From NCBI RefSeq assembly GCF_900302485.1, contig NZ_OMOI01000001.1, positions 2,170,001-2,234,000 on the forward strand: DNA of 64,000 nucleotides, given 5' to 3'. Origin of the DNA: Aliiroseovarius pelagivivens (GTDB lineage: Bacteria > Pseudomonadota > Alphaproteobacteria > Rhodobacterales > Rhodobacteraceae). The notes under the pieces are model-generated. The model ran no database searches and was not told where the DNA came from. It was given only the letters and a program-made list of their open reading frames with translations. Numbering within the stretch: the stretch's first letter is position 1; the number at the start of each line of letters is the position of its first letter. Below, in pieces: positions 1 through 8,804 of the stretch. Made by a program: the position numbers and the translations under genes.

Positions 1-662
1 TCAACCATCCAGATCAACCGTTTGCCGAACTCGGCCATGTCTTCTTCATGAGTGACCATCACAATGGTGATCCCGTCCTGCTGGTTCAGGTCCACCATCA
101 GCTCCATGATCTCGACCGAACGCTTGGTATCAAGGTTCCCGGTCGGTTCATCCGCCAAGATCACCTGCGGATCGCCGGCAAGGGCGCGGGCAATGGCCAC
201 GCGCTGCTGCTGTCCGCCCGACAGGGCTGACGGATCGTGATGGGCGCGCGAGGCAAGCCCAACTTTATCCAGCGCGGCATGCGCACGGGCTTCTCGCTCT
301 TCGCGGCCAATACCTTTGTAGATCAACGGCAATTCGACGTTCTGCAGCGCTGTGGTCCGGGGCAGAAGGTTGTAGCCCTGAAAGATGAACCCAAGATAGT
401 GGCGGCGCAGAAGCGCACGTTGATCAAGGTTTAGCCCGGTCACGTCGACCCCGTTGAAAAGGTATTCTCCAGAACTTGGACTATCGAGACACCCCAACAC
501 GTTCATCGCCGTGGATTTACCAGAACCTGACGGCCCCATGACGGAAACAAACTCTCCGGGATAAATGTCGAACGACACCCCATCCAAGGCGCGCACTTCG
601 GCTTCACCAGTGCCATAATAGCGCGTGATATCGGTCAGGCGGATAAGCGGATCATCAGCCAT
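1..662 (-). CDS. ABC transporter ATP-binding protein, MacB/LolD type (3' end cut by window edge)
   Basis: This is the ATPase of an efflux or lipoprotein-type ABC system of the MacB/LolD/FtsE family and would drive a permease encoded further left. The translation shows Walker [10 protein letters not shown], the signature [15 protein letters not shown], Walker [13 protein letters not shown] and the switch region VMVTHEE. It starts at an ATG at 660-662 that overlaps the stop of the upstream MacA-like gene by 8 bases, so the two are translationally coupled. The frame is still open at base 3, so the C-terminus is missing; the apparent TCA stop at bases 1-3 is out of frame. About 220 codons are present, close to the usual size of a stand-alone ATPase, so the membrane domain is probably a separate gene. 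Confidence 0.93.
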   Translation of the reverse strand, partial: MADDPLIRLTDITRYYGTGEAEVRALDGVSFDIYPGEFVSVMGPSGSGKSTAMNVLGCLDSPSSGEYLFNGVDVTGLNLDQRALLRRHYLGFIFQGYNLLPRTTALQNVELPLIYKGIGREEREARAHAALDKVGLASRAHHDPSALSGGQQQRVAIARALAGDPQVILADEPTGNLDTKRSVEIMELMVDLNQQDGITIVMVTHEEDMAEFGKRLIWMV

Positions 663-1905
663 CGAATTCATCCGTAACCACCAGATCGCCTTCGGACAGG
701 TTGTCCGAGATGACCTCGGTGACCGATCCATCGCTTTCCCCCACTTGCACGGGGACACGCACAGGTGCCCCGTTACGCAAGATGTAGACAGCCTTGCCGA
801 CGTTCTGAACTGCGTCCTCACCATCGGCACGGCTCGGCATGATCATACCGACAAGACCAGACCCACCCCCACCTGCGGTGATCTCTTCTTTTTCGGACGA
901 CGGCGTATAGCGCAGGGCGGCATTCGGCACGACCAAAGCATCATCAACTGAGGCCACGGTGATGTCCGCCGACGCTGTCATGCCCGGGCGCAGCGACATG
1001 TCCGCGTTCTCGACACTCAGGATGGCTTTGTAGGTCACCACGCCATCCACGGTTTCACTGGCATAGCGCACTTGAAAGATCTCGGCTGGGAAAGAACGTG
1101 CGTCATAGGCATCAACGGTAAAGCTGGCACTTTGGCCGACGCGCACCATGCCGATGTCGGCCTCGTCCACATCAACGCGAAGTTCCATCCGGGTCAGATC
1201 TTCGGCAACGGTGAACAGCGTTGGGGCCGAAAACGAAGCCGCCACGATCTGACCCGGATCAATGTCGCGATCCAGAACGACGCCATCGACGGGGCTGCAG
1301 ATACAGGCCTTTTCCAGATCCACCTGCACCAGTTTCAGATTTGCCTCGGCAAGATGCAGCGATGCTTGTGCCGATTTCAGATCAGCACCAGCGCGTCGGT
1401 ATGCAGCCTCTTGCGCGATGAACGCAGTCTCAGATTCCACGCCACGCTTGATTAGCTGCTGCCCGATTTCATAATTTTCGCGGGCTTCCTCCAGCGTTGC
1501 TTCGGCCAGTTCGACCTTGGCAGCAGCGTTATCGACCGACGCCTGCTGAACCGCCAGTTGCGCTTCAAGCTTGGTCGCATCAAGACGCGCAAGGACGCTG
1601 CCTTTGGTCACGACGTCATTGTAGTCGACCAGAACCTCGCTGACAGTCCCCGAGAGTTCAGACGAAATATCGAACAAATCGGTAGGCTCGATCGAACCCA
1701 CGGCGGAAACCGCAACATCCAGATCCGTACGTACCACCGCTTCGGTGCTGTAGGTTAAAGAGCCCCCAGCAGCATCACCATTGGCCAGAAAAAAGTACCC
1801 GCCTGCACCAATCGCCAATGCGGCCACGCCAATCCACAACCAAGAACGGCTGCTCTTTTGATTGAGGCCAATCTTGTCAGAAATATCATCGTTGGACGTC
1901 GGCAT
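655..1905 (-). CDS. MacA-like periplasmic adaptor (HlyD/membrane fusion protein)
   Basis: This 416-residue adaptor links an inner-membrane ABC exporter to an outer-membrane channel. A cytoplasmic N-terminus is followed by one membrane anchor (around residues 20-42, WLWIGVAALAIGAGGYFFLA), then a barrel/lipoyl region (SGTVSEVLVDYNDVVTKGSVLA), a long Ala/Glu-rich coiled-coil hairpin, the second lipoyl half (CSPVDGVVLDRDIDPGQIV) and the beta-barrel plus membrane-proximal domain. The frame is open 35 codons further upstream, but the ATG at 1903-1905 has a good GGAGAG site 8 bases ahead, so that start is preferred. It overlaps the ATPase gene by 8 bases. The partner ATPase marks it as MacA-like rather than RND-linked, although the adaptor family alone does not settle this. 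Confidence 0.88.
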   Translation of the reverse strand: MPTSNDDISDKIGLNQKSSRSWLWIGVAALAIGAGGYFFLANGDAAGGSLTYSTEAVVRTDLDVAVSAVGSIEPTDLFDISSELSGTVSEVLVDYNDVVTKGSVLARLDATKLEAQLAVQQASVDNAAAKVELAEATLEEARENYEIGQQLIKRGVESETAFIAQEAAYRRAGADLKSAQASLHLAEANLKLVQVDLEKACICSPVDGVVLDRDIDPGQIVAASFSAPTLFTVAEDLTRMELRVDVDEADIGMVRVGQSASFTVDAYDARSFPAEIFQVRYASETVDGVVTYKAILSVENADMSLRPGMTASADITVASVDDALVVPNAALRYTPSSEKEEITAGGGGSGLVGMIMPSRADGEDAVQNVGKAVYILRNGAPVRVPVQVGESDGSVTEVISDNLSEGDLVVTDEFDG

Positions 1906-2055
1906 CTGATGCTCTCCAGTTCGTGTCGCGCTCAAACGCGCTGTTCTACGTTCGTTAAACGGGTTCAGCTTGGGTTTCCGTCGAAGAAACCACTTAAAAC
2001 TCGACAGCATTCAGGCACGCGCTTTTTGGGTGGTATTTGTTCGTGAAACTACTGC

Positions 2056-2069
2056 CTGATATTCATCAA
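2056..2069. promoter_or_regulatory. FNR-type box (one mismatch), upstream of the MacA-like gene
   Basis: The site reads CTGATATTCATCAA and fits the FNR/FnrL/Dnr consensus TTGAT-N4-ATCAA with one mismatch at the first base. Its centre lies about 157 bases ahead of the MacA-like start at 1905, in a gap with no gene. A second such site sits 73 bases further upstream. Function is inferred from the motif alone. Confidence 0.45.
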
Positions 2070-2141
2070 AACGTGGCTGTCGAGAGCAGTCCGCGACCCT
2101 TGCCGAACTGCGCAAATGTACGCAGCGACGCAGCAAAACAA

Positions 2142-2155
2142 ATGATCTGAATCAA
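2142..2155. promoter_or_regulatory. Second FNR-type box (one mismatch)
   Basis: The site reads ATGATCTGAATCAA, matching TTGAT-N4-ATCAA except at the first base. It shares the gap 1906-2312 with the box at 2056-2069; I found nothing else in that 407-base gap. It lies between the end of the AAA+ gene and the start of the MacA-like gene, both leftward, so the MacA-like operon is the likely target. Confidence 0.4.
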
Positions 2156-2312
2156 CATCGTTGGCAGAGCAGGCATTATCCCACGACGAAAACGAAGCAA
2201 GCAAATTGGCTGACGGCGGCCACAACTGTTTGCAGGCACCAGATCACTTTTCAGGGGCTAAGGGCGATATCGCGCGGGGAAGCACCCGTTGCGCCAGCGA
2301 ACTAAGCGATAG

Positions 2313-4280
2313 CTACTCGCCGCCAGTCCTTTTGCGTTGGGGAACATGAAGCTCTGCCGGTCGTCGGAGGCGTGTTTTGTGTCTCTGGTGATCTGATCCG
2401 TGGGGTGCAGAAACCGATGTTCCAACAAAAGCGCTGGAGCTGTCGCCCTCAATCTCCAAGGTCGTCTTATCCTCAAGGACATGCACATCCACAATCTGAA
2501 GACTCGCTGCAATTCCTGACTCGAAGAACTGTCGAGCAAGCGGGTTGATGAAATGCGCCTCAATCCGATTGGCAATACCCCGGCCACCGTAGAAATAGTC
2601 TTGTGTGCAAACCTGCTTAAGCTTGTAGTAGGCGGCGTCGGTTAACGAAATCCTCACGCCATGTTCCTGCTCAACGGTCTTCAGAACCCTTTCCAGGATC
2701 GTTTCAAAAATTGCGGCCATCCCACTTGGCTTAAGGAAATCGAAAGCGACGACATTCTGACCGATACGGTTCAGAAGCTCAGGTCGTTTCAGATCATTTC
2801 TGAAGTGCTCTTCAACAGCTTTCATGATCTTCGCAGACAGCTGCGAATAGGAATCTGAAGGCAGAACATTCATTCCCATGTTGCTTGCACGTGAATCCTG
2901 CACGATGCCAATATTGGACGTGAAGATGATCAGCGCCTCTGAGAAATAGGCGGTAGAGCCGCGCGCGTCGGCAAGGCGCCCCTCATCAAGGATCTGAAGA
3001 AAGAGGTCGAGAACCCGCGGGTGGGCCTTTTCGACTTCATCGAAAAGAAACACGCTGAAAGGCCGCCTATTCGCAGCATTGATAAGCTGCCCGCCCTTTT
3101 CGTGATCGTGATGTCCGGGCGGCGCTCCAATCAGTCTAGCGACAGAGCTTTCTTCCATAAATTCTGACATATCAAAGCGGTGACAGGCCGTTTCATCGCC
3201 GAAAAGAAGTTCGGTAATCGCCTTGGCAAGTTCGGTTTTACCAACGCCTGTGGGACCGACCAGAAAGAGCGCGCCCCTTGGACGTGTGTGCATGGACCCT
3301 GATTGGGCACCTGACAGGCCAAGAATGGACCGTGCCAGAATATCAAGTGTCCGCTCCAAGGCGTGATGCTGCCCCTTGATGCGTGTTTCCAGAATCTCGT
3401 TCGCTCGTTTCATCCGCTCACGCAAAACCGGCGAGGCCCAAGGGTTTCTTCTCGCACCCGTTCTGAACACTCTGACCGCATCAGATATGTGGGTAAGATG
3501 GAATCCCTCTTCCTGAGCAACCGTTCGGATGCACTGCATGGCCCGCAGCGGACCGCCGTCGCATTCAAATGCAAACTGCTGCAACAGCCTTTCCTGATCA
3601 GGCGTAGGATCTGAACTGGTCCAGCGGCTCTGCTCGGCAAGATGTCTGCCAAAGAAGTATCGATCTTCAAGGTTTGGAAGTTCGAGTTGAATCTCGCGCA
3701 CCGAGGCATTCTGCAGAACAAACCAGTCAGGCAAATCGGCGGGATGGTCTGCAACCCAGATGGTAGGATTTAGATGCGCACCTGAATTCGCATATCTGCG
3801 TTCTCGTGACTTGCGGTCGATGGCGACCATGCAGTCATCATACGCCACTTCGTCATGGGTGCGGAAATGCGAAGCATAATCGAGCAACAGCGCAATCGGA
3901 AACTCTTCGAAGTCTGCGACAGCGGCATGAATATCCCTGATGTCATCAGTCTTCCCATCCGCCTTGCCCGAAAGAAGGTCGGTCTTTTTCAGAACCGCGG
4001 CGTCCTTGTCAGAGCTTGCTTTGTGAATTTTCAGACCAGAGACAGGGTCATAAAGCAAAAGCACCCTGACGCCCTGAGCATGCAACAGATCCCACAGCGT
4101 CTCTTCAAAATCTGGGAACGGATCTCCTTGCCCAGTAAAGGAAGGATACAGGTCACGGATGTTTCCAGACAGGATGATGTGATCAGCATAGGTAACCGCC
4201 GAGCTGAACTCCTCATACCAAGAAGGAGGATCTCGATGTGTGACCAATACCTGAATAGCGTCAGCCTCTAAATTTGTCAT
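2313..4280 (-). CDS. ClpA/ClpB-like AAA+ ATPase with a degenerate first half
   Basis: This 655-residue protein carries one complete AAA+ module related to the second ATPase domain of ClpA/ClpB: Walker A GPTGVGKTE (342-350), Walker B FLFDEVEK (411-418), sensor 1 TSN (454-456), an arginine-finger region ELLNRIG and a sensor-2 motif YGGRG. Residues 30-280 look like a AAA-type fold (HIILSGNIRDLYP) without a Walker A. The Clp N-domain, a middle coiled coil and a ClpP-docking tripeptide were not seen. The C-terminal 40 residues are basic and low in complexity. The start is supported by GGGGTGGG just upstream. It stands alone with no protease next to it. Role unknown; remodelling of a protein complex is the family expectation. 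Confidence 0.8.
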   Translation of the reverse strand: MTNLEADAIQVLVTHRDPPSWYEEFSSAVTYADHIILSGNIRDLYPSFTGQGDPFPDFEETLWDLLHAQGVRVLLLYDPVSGLKIHKASSDKDAAVLKKTDLLSGKADGKTDDIRDIHAAVADFEEFPIALLLDYASHFRTHDEVAYDDCMVAIDRKSRERRYANSGAHLNPTIWVADHPADLPDWFVLQNASVREIQLELPNLEDRYFFGRHLAEQSRWTSSDPTPDQERLLQQFAFECDGGPLRAMQCIRTVAQEEGFHLTHISDAVRVFRTGARRNPWASPVLRERMKRANEILETRIKGQHHALERTLDILARSILGLSGAQSGSMHTRPRGALFLVGPTGVGKTELAKAITELLFGDETACHRFDMSEFMEESSVARLIGAPPGHHDHEKGGQLINAANRRPFSVFLFDEVEKAHPRVLDLFLQILDEGRLADARGSTAYFSEALIIFTSNIGIVQDSRASNMGMNVLPSDSYSQLSAKIMKAVEEHFRNDLKRPELLNRIGQNVVAFDFLKPSGMAAIFETILERVLKTVEQEHGVRISLTDAAYYKLKQVCTQDYFYGGRGIANRIEAHFINPLARQFFESGIAASLQIVDVHVLEDKTTLEIEGDSSSAFVGTSVSAPHGSDHQRHKTRLRRPAELHVPQRKRTGGE

Positions 4281-4791
4281 ATCCCACCCCTTAAATCCGC
4301 GCTTAGGCTATTCCAACGTTTTCAGCTAAAATGGCCGTTAAAAAGGCCCCATTTAGGCTTTGTCGGCACCCCACCGACAATGCTTTTCGAAATGCCATCG
4401 CACACTCACTCAACTACCTCAAAACTTGGACTAACAGAATGCGCCATATGGCCTCATATAGCCGTCAAGATGCCACAGATCTCGCATGCACGTGCGGTTT
4501 TGCCGTCCTGATCGGGTGACATGAAACAGGGTCTGTCTTGCCCCCAACGGTAACTTCCGGCCCAAATCAAATCCGCACGCCCCTGAAGCAAGCAGAGGGC
4601 ATGCCGATTTCATTTGCCGCGCCAAGCTATTTTGTGCTTCCATCACCGTGCTCTGGCAATAAAGGCATTGCGCGCTGCTGTCCGGGTGAGCGGAGCCCGT
4701 CTGCTCTGGTTGAACCAATTCGGTTTGATGCGTGCACACGGCTCCTTTCATGACAACCGGCGGCGCGCCGCCTGAACCTGAAGGGCTAACC
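4281..4791. other. Intergenic region between divergent genes
   Basis: This 511-base stretch must hold the promoters of the leftward AAA+ gene and the rightward aminotransferase operon. I saw no convincing gene, FNR box, strong hairpin or repeat. A 120-codon leftward frame at 4431-4793 overlaps the aminotransferase start and has no protein-like features. Confidence 0.5.
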
Positions 4792-6165
4792 ATGCTTCAC
4801 AACGATCAACTTGAAAAATGGGACCGTGAAAACTTCTTTCACCCCTCGACACATCTGGCCGAGTTTGCGCGAGGCAACGTGCCTCATCGCGTCATCACCG
4901 GCGGTACGGGCTGCCACATCGAAGACCGCGACGGCAACCGGCTGCTGGACGCATTCGCCGGTCTTTACTGTGTAAATGTGGGCTATGGCCGCCCCGAGAT
5001 CGCCGACGCCATCGCCGATCAGGCCCGCGAACTGGCCTATTACCATTCCTATGTCGGGCATGGGACCGAGGCCTCGATCACGTTATCCAAGATGATCCTT
5101 GATCGGGCGCCAGACCACATGTCGAAAGTCTATTTCGGTCTATCCGGGTCGGATGCGAATGAGACCAACATCAAGCTGATCTGGTACTACAACAACATCC
5201 TTGGCCGGCCTGAAAAGAAGAAGATCATCTCGCGCTGGCGGGGGTATCATGGGTCCGGGCTGATGACCGGATCGCTGACCGGGCTCGAGCTGTTTCACAA
5301 CAAGTTCGACCTGCCTTTGGCGCAGGTGATCCACACCGAAGCACCCTATTATTTCCGCCGCCCGGATCTGGCGCAAACCGAGGCCCAGTTCGTGGCTCAT
5401 TGCGTGGCCGAGTTGGAGGCGCTGATTGCACGCGAAGGTGCCGACACCATCGCCGCCTTCATCGGCGAGCCGGTGCTGGGCACGGGCGGTATCGTGCCGC
5501 CGCCTGCGGGTTACTGGGAGGCCATCCAAGCGGTGCTTGAGAAACACGACATCCTTCTGGTCGCGGATGAGGTCGTCACCGGGTTTGGCCGATTGGGGAC
5601 GATGTTCGGGTCCGAGCATTATGGCCTTCGCCCGGACCTGATCACCATCGCAAAGGGGCTGACATCAGCCTATGCGCCGCTGTCTGGGACCATCGTTTCG
5701 GACAAGATGTGGAAAGTGCTGGAACAGGGAACGGATGAGAACGGCCCGATCGGCCACGGCTGGACTTACTCTGCTCATCCCATCGGCGCGGCGGCGGGGG
5801 TCGCGAACCTGAAGCTCATCGATGATCTGGGACTGGTCGAAAACGCCGGGTCCGTAGGCGCCTATCTGAATGCGGCCATGCAGGACGCATTGGGGCAACA
5901 CGCCAATGTGGGCGAAGTCCGCGGCGAAGGTATGCTTTGCGCGGTCGAGTTCGTGGCCAACAAGGACAGCCGCAGCTTCTTCGATGCCAGCGACAAAATT
6001 GGCCCGCAGATCGCGGCCAGGCTGCTGGAGCAAGACAACATCATCGCCCGTGCCATGCCGCAGGGGGACATTTTGGGAATGGCCCCGCCCTTCTGCCTGA
6101 CTAAAGCAGAAGTGGATCAGATCGTGGACGCAACCGCGCGGGCCGTTCACGCGGTTCTGGGGTAA
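4792..6165 (+). CDS. Class III pyridoxal-phosphate aminotransferase (possible diaminobutyrate transaminase)
   Basis: This 457-residue fold-type I aminotransferase moves an omega-amino group, usually to pyruvate or 2-oxoglutarate. Visible motifs are the phosphate-binding GLSGSDANETN (116-126), the cofactor Asp in LVADEVVTGFGR (D259) and the Schiff-base lysine in TIAKGLTSAYAPL (K288). The frame is open 20 codons upstream, but the ATG at 4792 (AAGGGCT ahead) begins at the normal family N-terminus. It is followed after 10 bases by a DoeA-like hydrolase and then an ArgE-like deacetylase. That context suggests 2,4-diaminobutyrate as substrate, as for DoeD in ectoine breakdown. Taurine- or beta-alanine-pyruvate transaminases are close relatives, so substrate is an inference. 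Confidence 0.82.
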   Translation: MLHNDQLEKWDRENFFHPSTHLAEFARGNVPHRVITGGTGCHIEDRDGNRLLDAFAGLYCVNVGYGRPEIADAIADQARELAYYHSYVGHGTEASITLSKMILDRAPDHMSKVYFGLSGSDANETNIKLIWYYNNILGRPEKKKIISRWRGYHGSGLMTGSLTGLELFHNKFDLPLAQVIHTEAPYYFRRPDLAQTEAQFVAHCVAELEALIAREGADTIAAFIGEPVLGTGGIVPPPAGYWEAIQAVLEKHDILLVADEVVTGFGRLGTMFGSEHYGLRPDLITIAKGLTSAYAPLSGTIVSDKMWKVLEQGTDENGPIGHGWTYSAHPIGAAAGVANLKLIDDLGLVENAGSVGAYLNAAMQDALGQHANVGEVRGEGMLCAVEFVANKDSRSFFDASDKIGPQIAARLLEQDNIIARAMPQGDILGMAPPFCLTKAEVDQIVDATARAVHAVLG

Positions 6166-6175
6166 GGAGGTTTCA

Positions 6176-7360
6176 ATGACACACAGCAACGCACCCTTCA
6201 GCCAAGCGGAATACCAACGCAGGCTCGCCCTCACCCGCAGCGCTATGGCGCAGGCCGACCTGGATGCGATCTTTGTCACGGATCCGTCAAACCAAGCCTG
6301 GCTGACGGGCTATGACGGCTGGTCTTTCTATGTTCATCAAGGCGTCATCCTGACTATGGAGGGAGAACCGATCTGGTGGGGTCGCTATATGGACATGATG
6401 GGCGGGCGTCGCACCTGCTGGATGGATCACGACAACATCCTTGGCTATGGCGACCACTTCGTTCAATCGACCGAGATACACCCGATGCAGGATCTCGCCC
6501 TTCATCTGAAAGCGCGCGGGTTGGACAAAGCTCGCATCGGCGTCGAGATGGAGAACTACTATTACTCGGCCAAGGCACATGCGGTTCTGACCGAAGAGAT
6601 GTCAGAGGCCACGCTGGTGGACGCGACAGCCTTGGTCAACTGGCAGAGGCTGGTCAAATCCGAAGACGAGATCAGCTTCATTCGCAAGGCCGCACGCATT
6701 TCCGACAAGGTGGTCCAGACCGCAATTGACCGCGCCGAACCGGGGGTGCGCAAGAACGATCTGGTGGCCGACATCATGCATGCAGGCATCACCGGGGTCG
6801 GGGACGATTGGGGCGACTATCCCGCCATTGTTCCGCTGACGCCCTCTGGTCTGGACGCAACGGCGGCCCACTTGACATGGAACGGTGCCCCAATGCGCGA
6901 AGGCGAAGCGACGTTTTTTGAACTGTCGGGCTGTTATCGCCGCTATCACGCGCCGCTCTGCCGAACCGTATTTCTTGGCAAACCCTCGGACGAGATGCTG
7001 CGCGCTGAAGGGGCGCAGCTGGAAGGCATCGAAGCAGGATTGAACGCCGCGCGTGCGGGCAATCGCACTTGCGACATCGCCAATGCATTCATGGATGTCC
7101 TTGCCAAACACGGGATCGAGCGGTCTGGCCGCATGGGCTATTCCATCGGTCTGAGCTATCCGCCCGATTGGGGTGAACGCACCGCATCAATCCGCAGCGA
7201 GGATGAAACAGTTCTGAAACCCGGTATGGTCTTTCACTTCATGCCCGCGCTCTGGATGGACAGCTGGGGACTTGAAACAACCGAGACCATCCTGATCCGA
7301 GACAACGGCGCGGCCGAGCCGATGTGCAGCATCGACCGCAAGCTCTTTGTGAAAGGCTAA
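6176..7360 (+). CDS. doeA: Ectoine hydrolase-like protein (DoeA/EutD, M24 creatinase fold)
   Basis: DoeA opens the ectoine ring to give N-acetyl-diaminobutyrate. This 394-residue protein has the creatinase N-domain with the typical LTGYDGWSFYVHQ, GVEMENYYYSAKAH and WQRLVKSEDEISFIRKAA, then the pita-bread catalytic domain. The metal-binding aspartates of true M24 peptidases are absent: the segment reads FELSGCYRRYHAPLCRT, as expected for a creatinase-like hydrolase. GGAGG lies six bases ahead of the start (TAAGGAGGTTTCAATG), and the gap to the aminotransferase is only 10 bases. Family membership is strong; that ectoine rather than a related cyclic compound is the substrate is inferred. No ectoine transporter or regulator is in the window. 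Confidence 0.8.
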   Translation: MTHSNAPFSQAEYQRRLALTRSAMAQADLDAIFVTDPSNQAWLTGYDGWSFYVHQGVILTMEGEPIWWGRYMDMMGGRRTCWMDHDNILGYGDHFVQSTEIHPMQDLALHLKARGLDKARIGVEMENYYYSAKAHAVLTEEMSEATLVDATALVNWQRLVKSEDEISFIRKAARISDKVVQTAIDRAEPGVRKNDLVADIMHAGITGVGDDWGDYPAIVPLTPSGLDATAAHLTWNGAPMREGEATFFELSGCYRRYHAPLCRTVFLGKPSDEMLRAEGAQLEGIEAGLNAARAGNRTCDIANAFMDVLAKHGIERSGRMGYSIGLSYPPDWGERTASIRSEDETVLKPGMVFHFMPALWMDSWGLETTETILIRDNGAAEPMCSIDRKLFVKG

Positions 7361-7363
7361 CCC

Positions 7364-8530
7364 ATGCTGGACGAAGCCAAGCGCATTCTGAAAGACCTGA
7401 TCGCCTTTCCGACGGTCTCGGCGGACAGCAATCTTGCGATGATTGGCTATATGGCCGATCACCTCGAAGCCTGTGGCGCGCGGGTCGAGGTCTTCCACGA
7501 TCCGACCGGGCAGAAAGCCAATCTTTTTGCCACACTGGGTCCGGATACCGATGGCGGGCTGGTCTTGTCCGGGCATAGCGACGTGGTCCCTGTCACGGAT
7601 CAGGACTGGTCCTCGGACCCGTTCGAGATGGTTGAACGTGATGGGCGCCTATACGGGCGCGGGACATGCGACATGAAAGGGTTCATCGCTGCGACATTGG
7701 CGATGGCCCCCCACTTCGCACAAACTCCGCGTACATCACCGATCCACTTTGCCTTCACCTATGACGAAGAAACCGGATGTATCGGGGCGGGGCATCTGGC
7801 CCAATCCCTGACCGAACGTGGCCTGCGCCCCTCCATGGCCATCATTGGCGAGCCCACGATGATGCGCATCATCGAAGGTCACAAGGGGTGCTTTGAGTAC
7901 ACGACTCGGTTACAGGGGCTGGAAGGGCACGGATCAGCCCCGGATCTTGGCGTGAACGCGGTGGAATACGCGGTGCGCTATGTGGCGCGGCTGTTGGAAC
8001 TGCGCGAGCAGTTGAAGGGAATGGCCCCGAAGGACAGCCCCTTTGATCCGCCATGGACGACGATGAACGTGGGCGCGCTTCATGGCGGCAGCGTGCATAA
8101 TGTCATCGCCCCCAAAGCGCAGATCGATTGGGAGATGCGGCCGGTGCAGAACTCGGATGCAGCTTTCGTCAAGCAATCCATCGCCACCTACTGCAATGAC
8201 ACGCTTCTGCCCGCCATGCAGGCCGTTCATCCGGGTGCCACCATTGAAACCGAGATCGTCGGCGAGGTCGCAGGCCTGATCCCTGTCGAGGGCAATGAAG
8301 CCAAGCGCATTCTGTCCGAACTGACCGGGGCCAATTCGGCAGATGTCGTCCCCTTCGGGACCGAGGCCGGCATCTTTCAACAGCTTGGCATGGATGTGGT
8401 TGTTTGCGGACCCGGTAGCATCGAACAGGCCCACAAGGCAGATGAGTTCCTTTCGCTCGACCAACTGTCCCTTTGCCTTGATCTGTTGGGAAAGATTGAT
8501 CTGACCTTTGCGAACGAAGTTCGGGATTGA
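7364..8530 (+). CDS. ArgE/DapE-type M20 deacetylase
   Basis: This 388-residue zinc deacylase removes an acyl group from an N-acyl amino acid. Metal ligands are visible in SGHSDVVPV (H71), GRGTCDMKG (D103) and TYDEETG (E135/E136, one of them the catalytic base). A dimerisation lid follows (GHGSAPDLGVNAVEYAV), and the C-terminus has GPGSIEQAHKADEF with the last histidine ligand. It begins 3 bases after the DoeA-like gene. In ectoine breakdown the acetyl group is usually removed by DoeB/EutE, of the unrelated aspartoacylase fold; an ArgE-type enzyme could do the same job here. Plain acetylornithine deacetylase is the alternative, but no arginine genes are nearby. Confidence 0.85.
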   Translation: MLDEAKRILKDLIAFPTVSADSNLAMIGYMADHLEACGARVEVFHDPTGQKANLFATLGPDTDGGLVLSGHSDVVPVTDQDWSSDPFEMVERDGRLYGRGTCDMKGFIAATLAMAPHFAQTPRTSPIHFAFTYDEETGCIGAGHLAQSLTERGLRPSMAIIGEPTMMRIIEGHKGCFEYTTRLQGLEGHGSAPDLGVNAVEYAVRYVARLLELREQLKGMAPKDSPFDPPWTTMNVGALHGGSVHNVIAPKAQIDWEMRPVQNSDAAFVKQSIATYCNDTLLPAMQAVHPGATIETEIVGEVAGLIPVEGNEAKRILSELTGANSADVVPFGTEAGIFQQLGMDVVVCGPGSIEQAHKADEFLSLDQLSLCLDLLGKIDLTFANEVRD

Positions 8531-8722
8531 TTGCCAGCTGCCCGGTGCCGGAAAACACTGAAAACAATCAGTTCGGTCAGAACGATCTAAGTATTTGCAG
8601 GTCTTCGCGAGCGTTTTGCTGAAACAGGAACCACGTCAAATTGGCGCGGCCTTATGAAGTCCGCTTGTTATCTGTCGAAACCTTCGCCGCCAGCGACATA
8701 GCCAACTCGCCCGCACGAGATT

Positions 8723-8754
8723 AAAAAACCTGGCCCCAACGCACTGGGACCAGG
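8723..8754 (-). terminator. Rho-independent terminator of the DUF2202 gene
   Basis: On the minus strand a 9-bp stem (CCTGGTCCC / GGGGCCAGG, with one G-T pair) with an 8-base loop is followed directly by six T residues. It lies 50 bases past the stop at 8805. Confidence 0.85.
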
Positions 8755-8804
8755 CATATATGTAGGTTGCTCACTCAGGGAACCTTACGAAGCTGTGTGA
8801 ACGT

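Noticed and set aside
1..3. TCA at the left edge as the stop of the ABC ATPase
   Set aside because: The ATPase frame places its codon boundary at base 3, so TCA at 1-3 is out of frame and the gene continues beyond the window.
4431..4793. 120-codon minus-strand frame upstream of the aminotransferase
   Set aside because: It overlaps the aminotransferase start, has Cys/Ser/Pro-rich non-protein-like sequence and no family resemblance.
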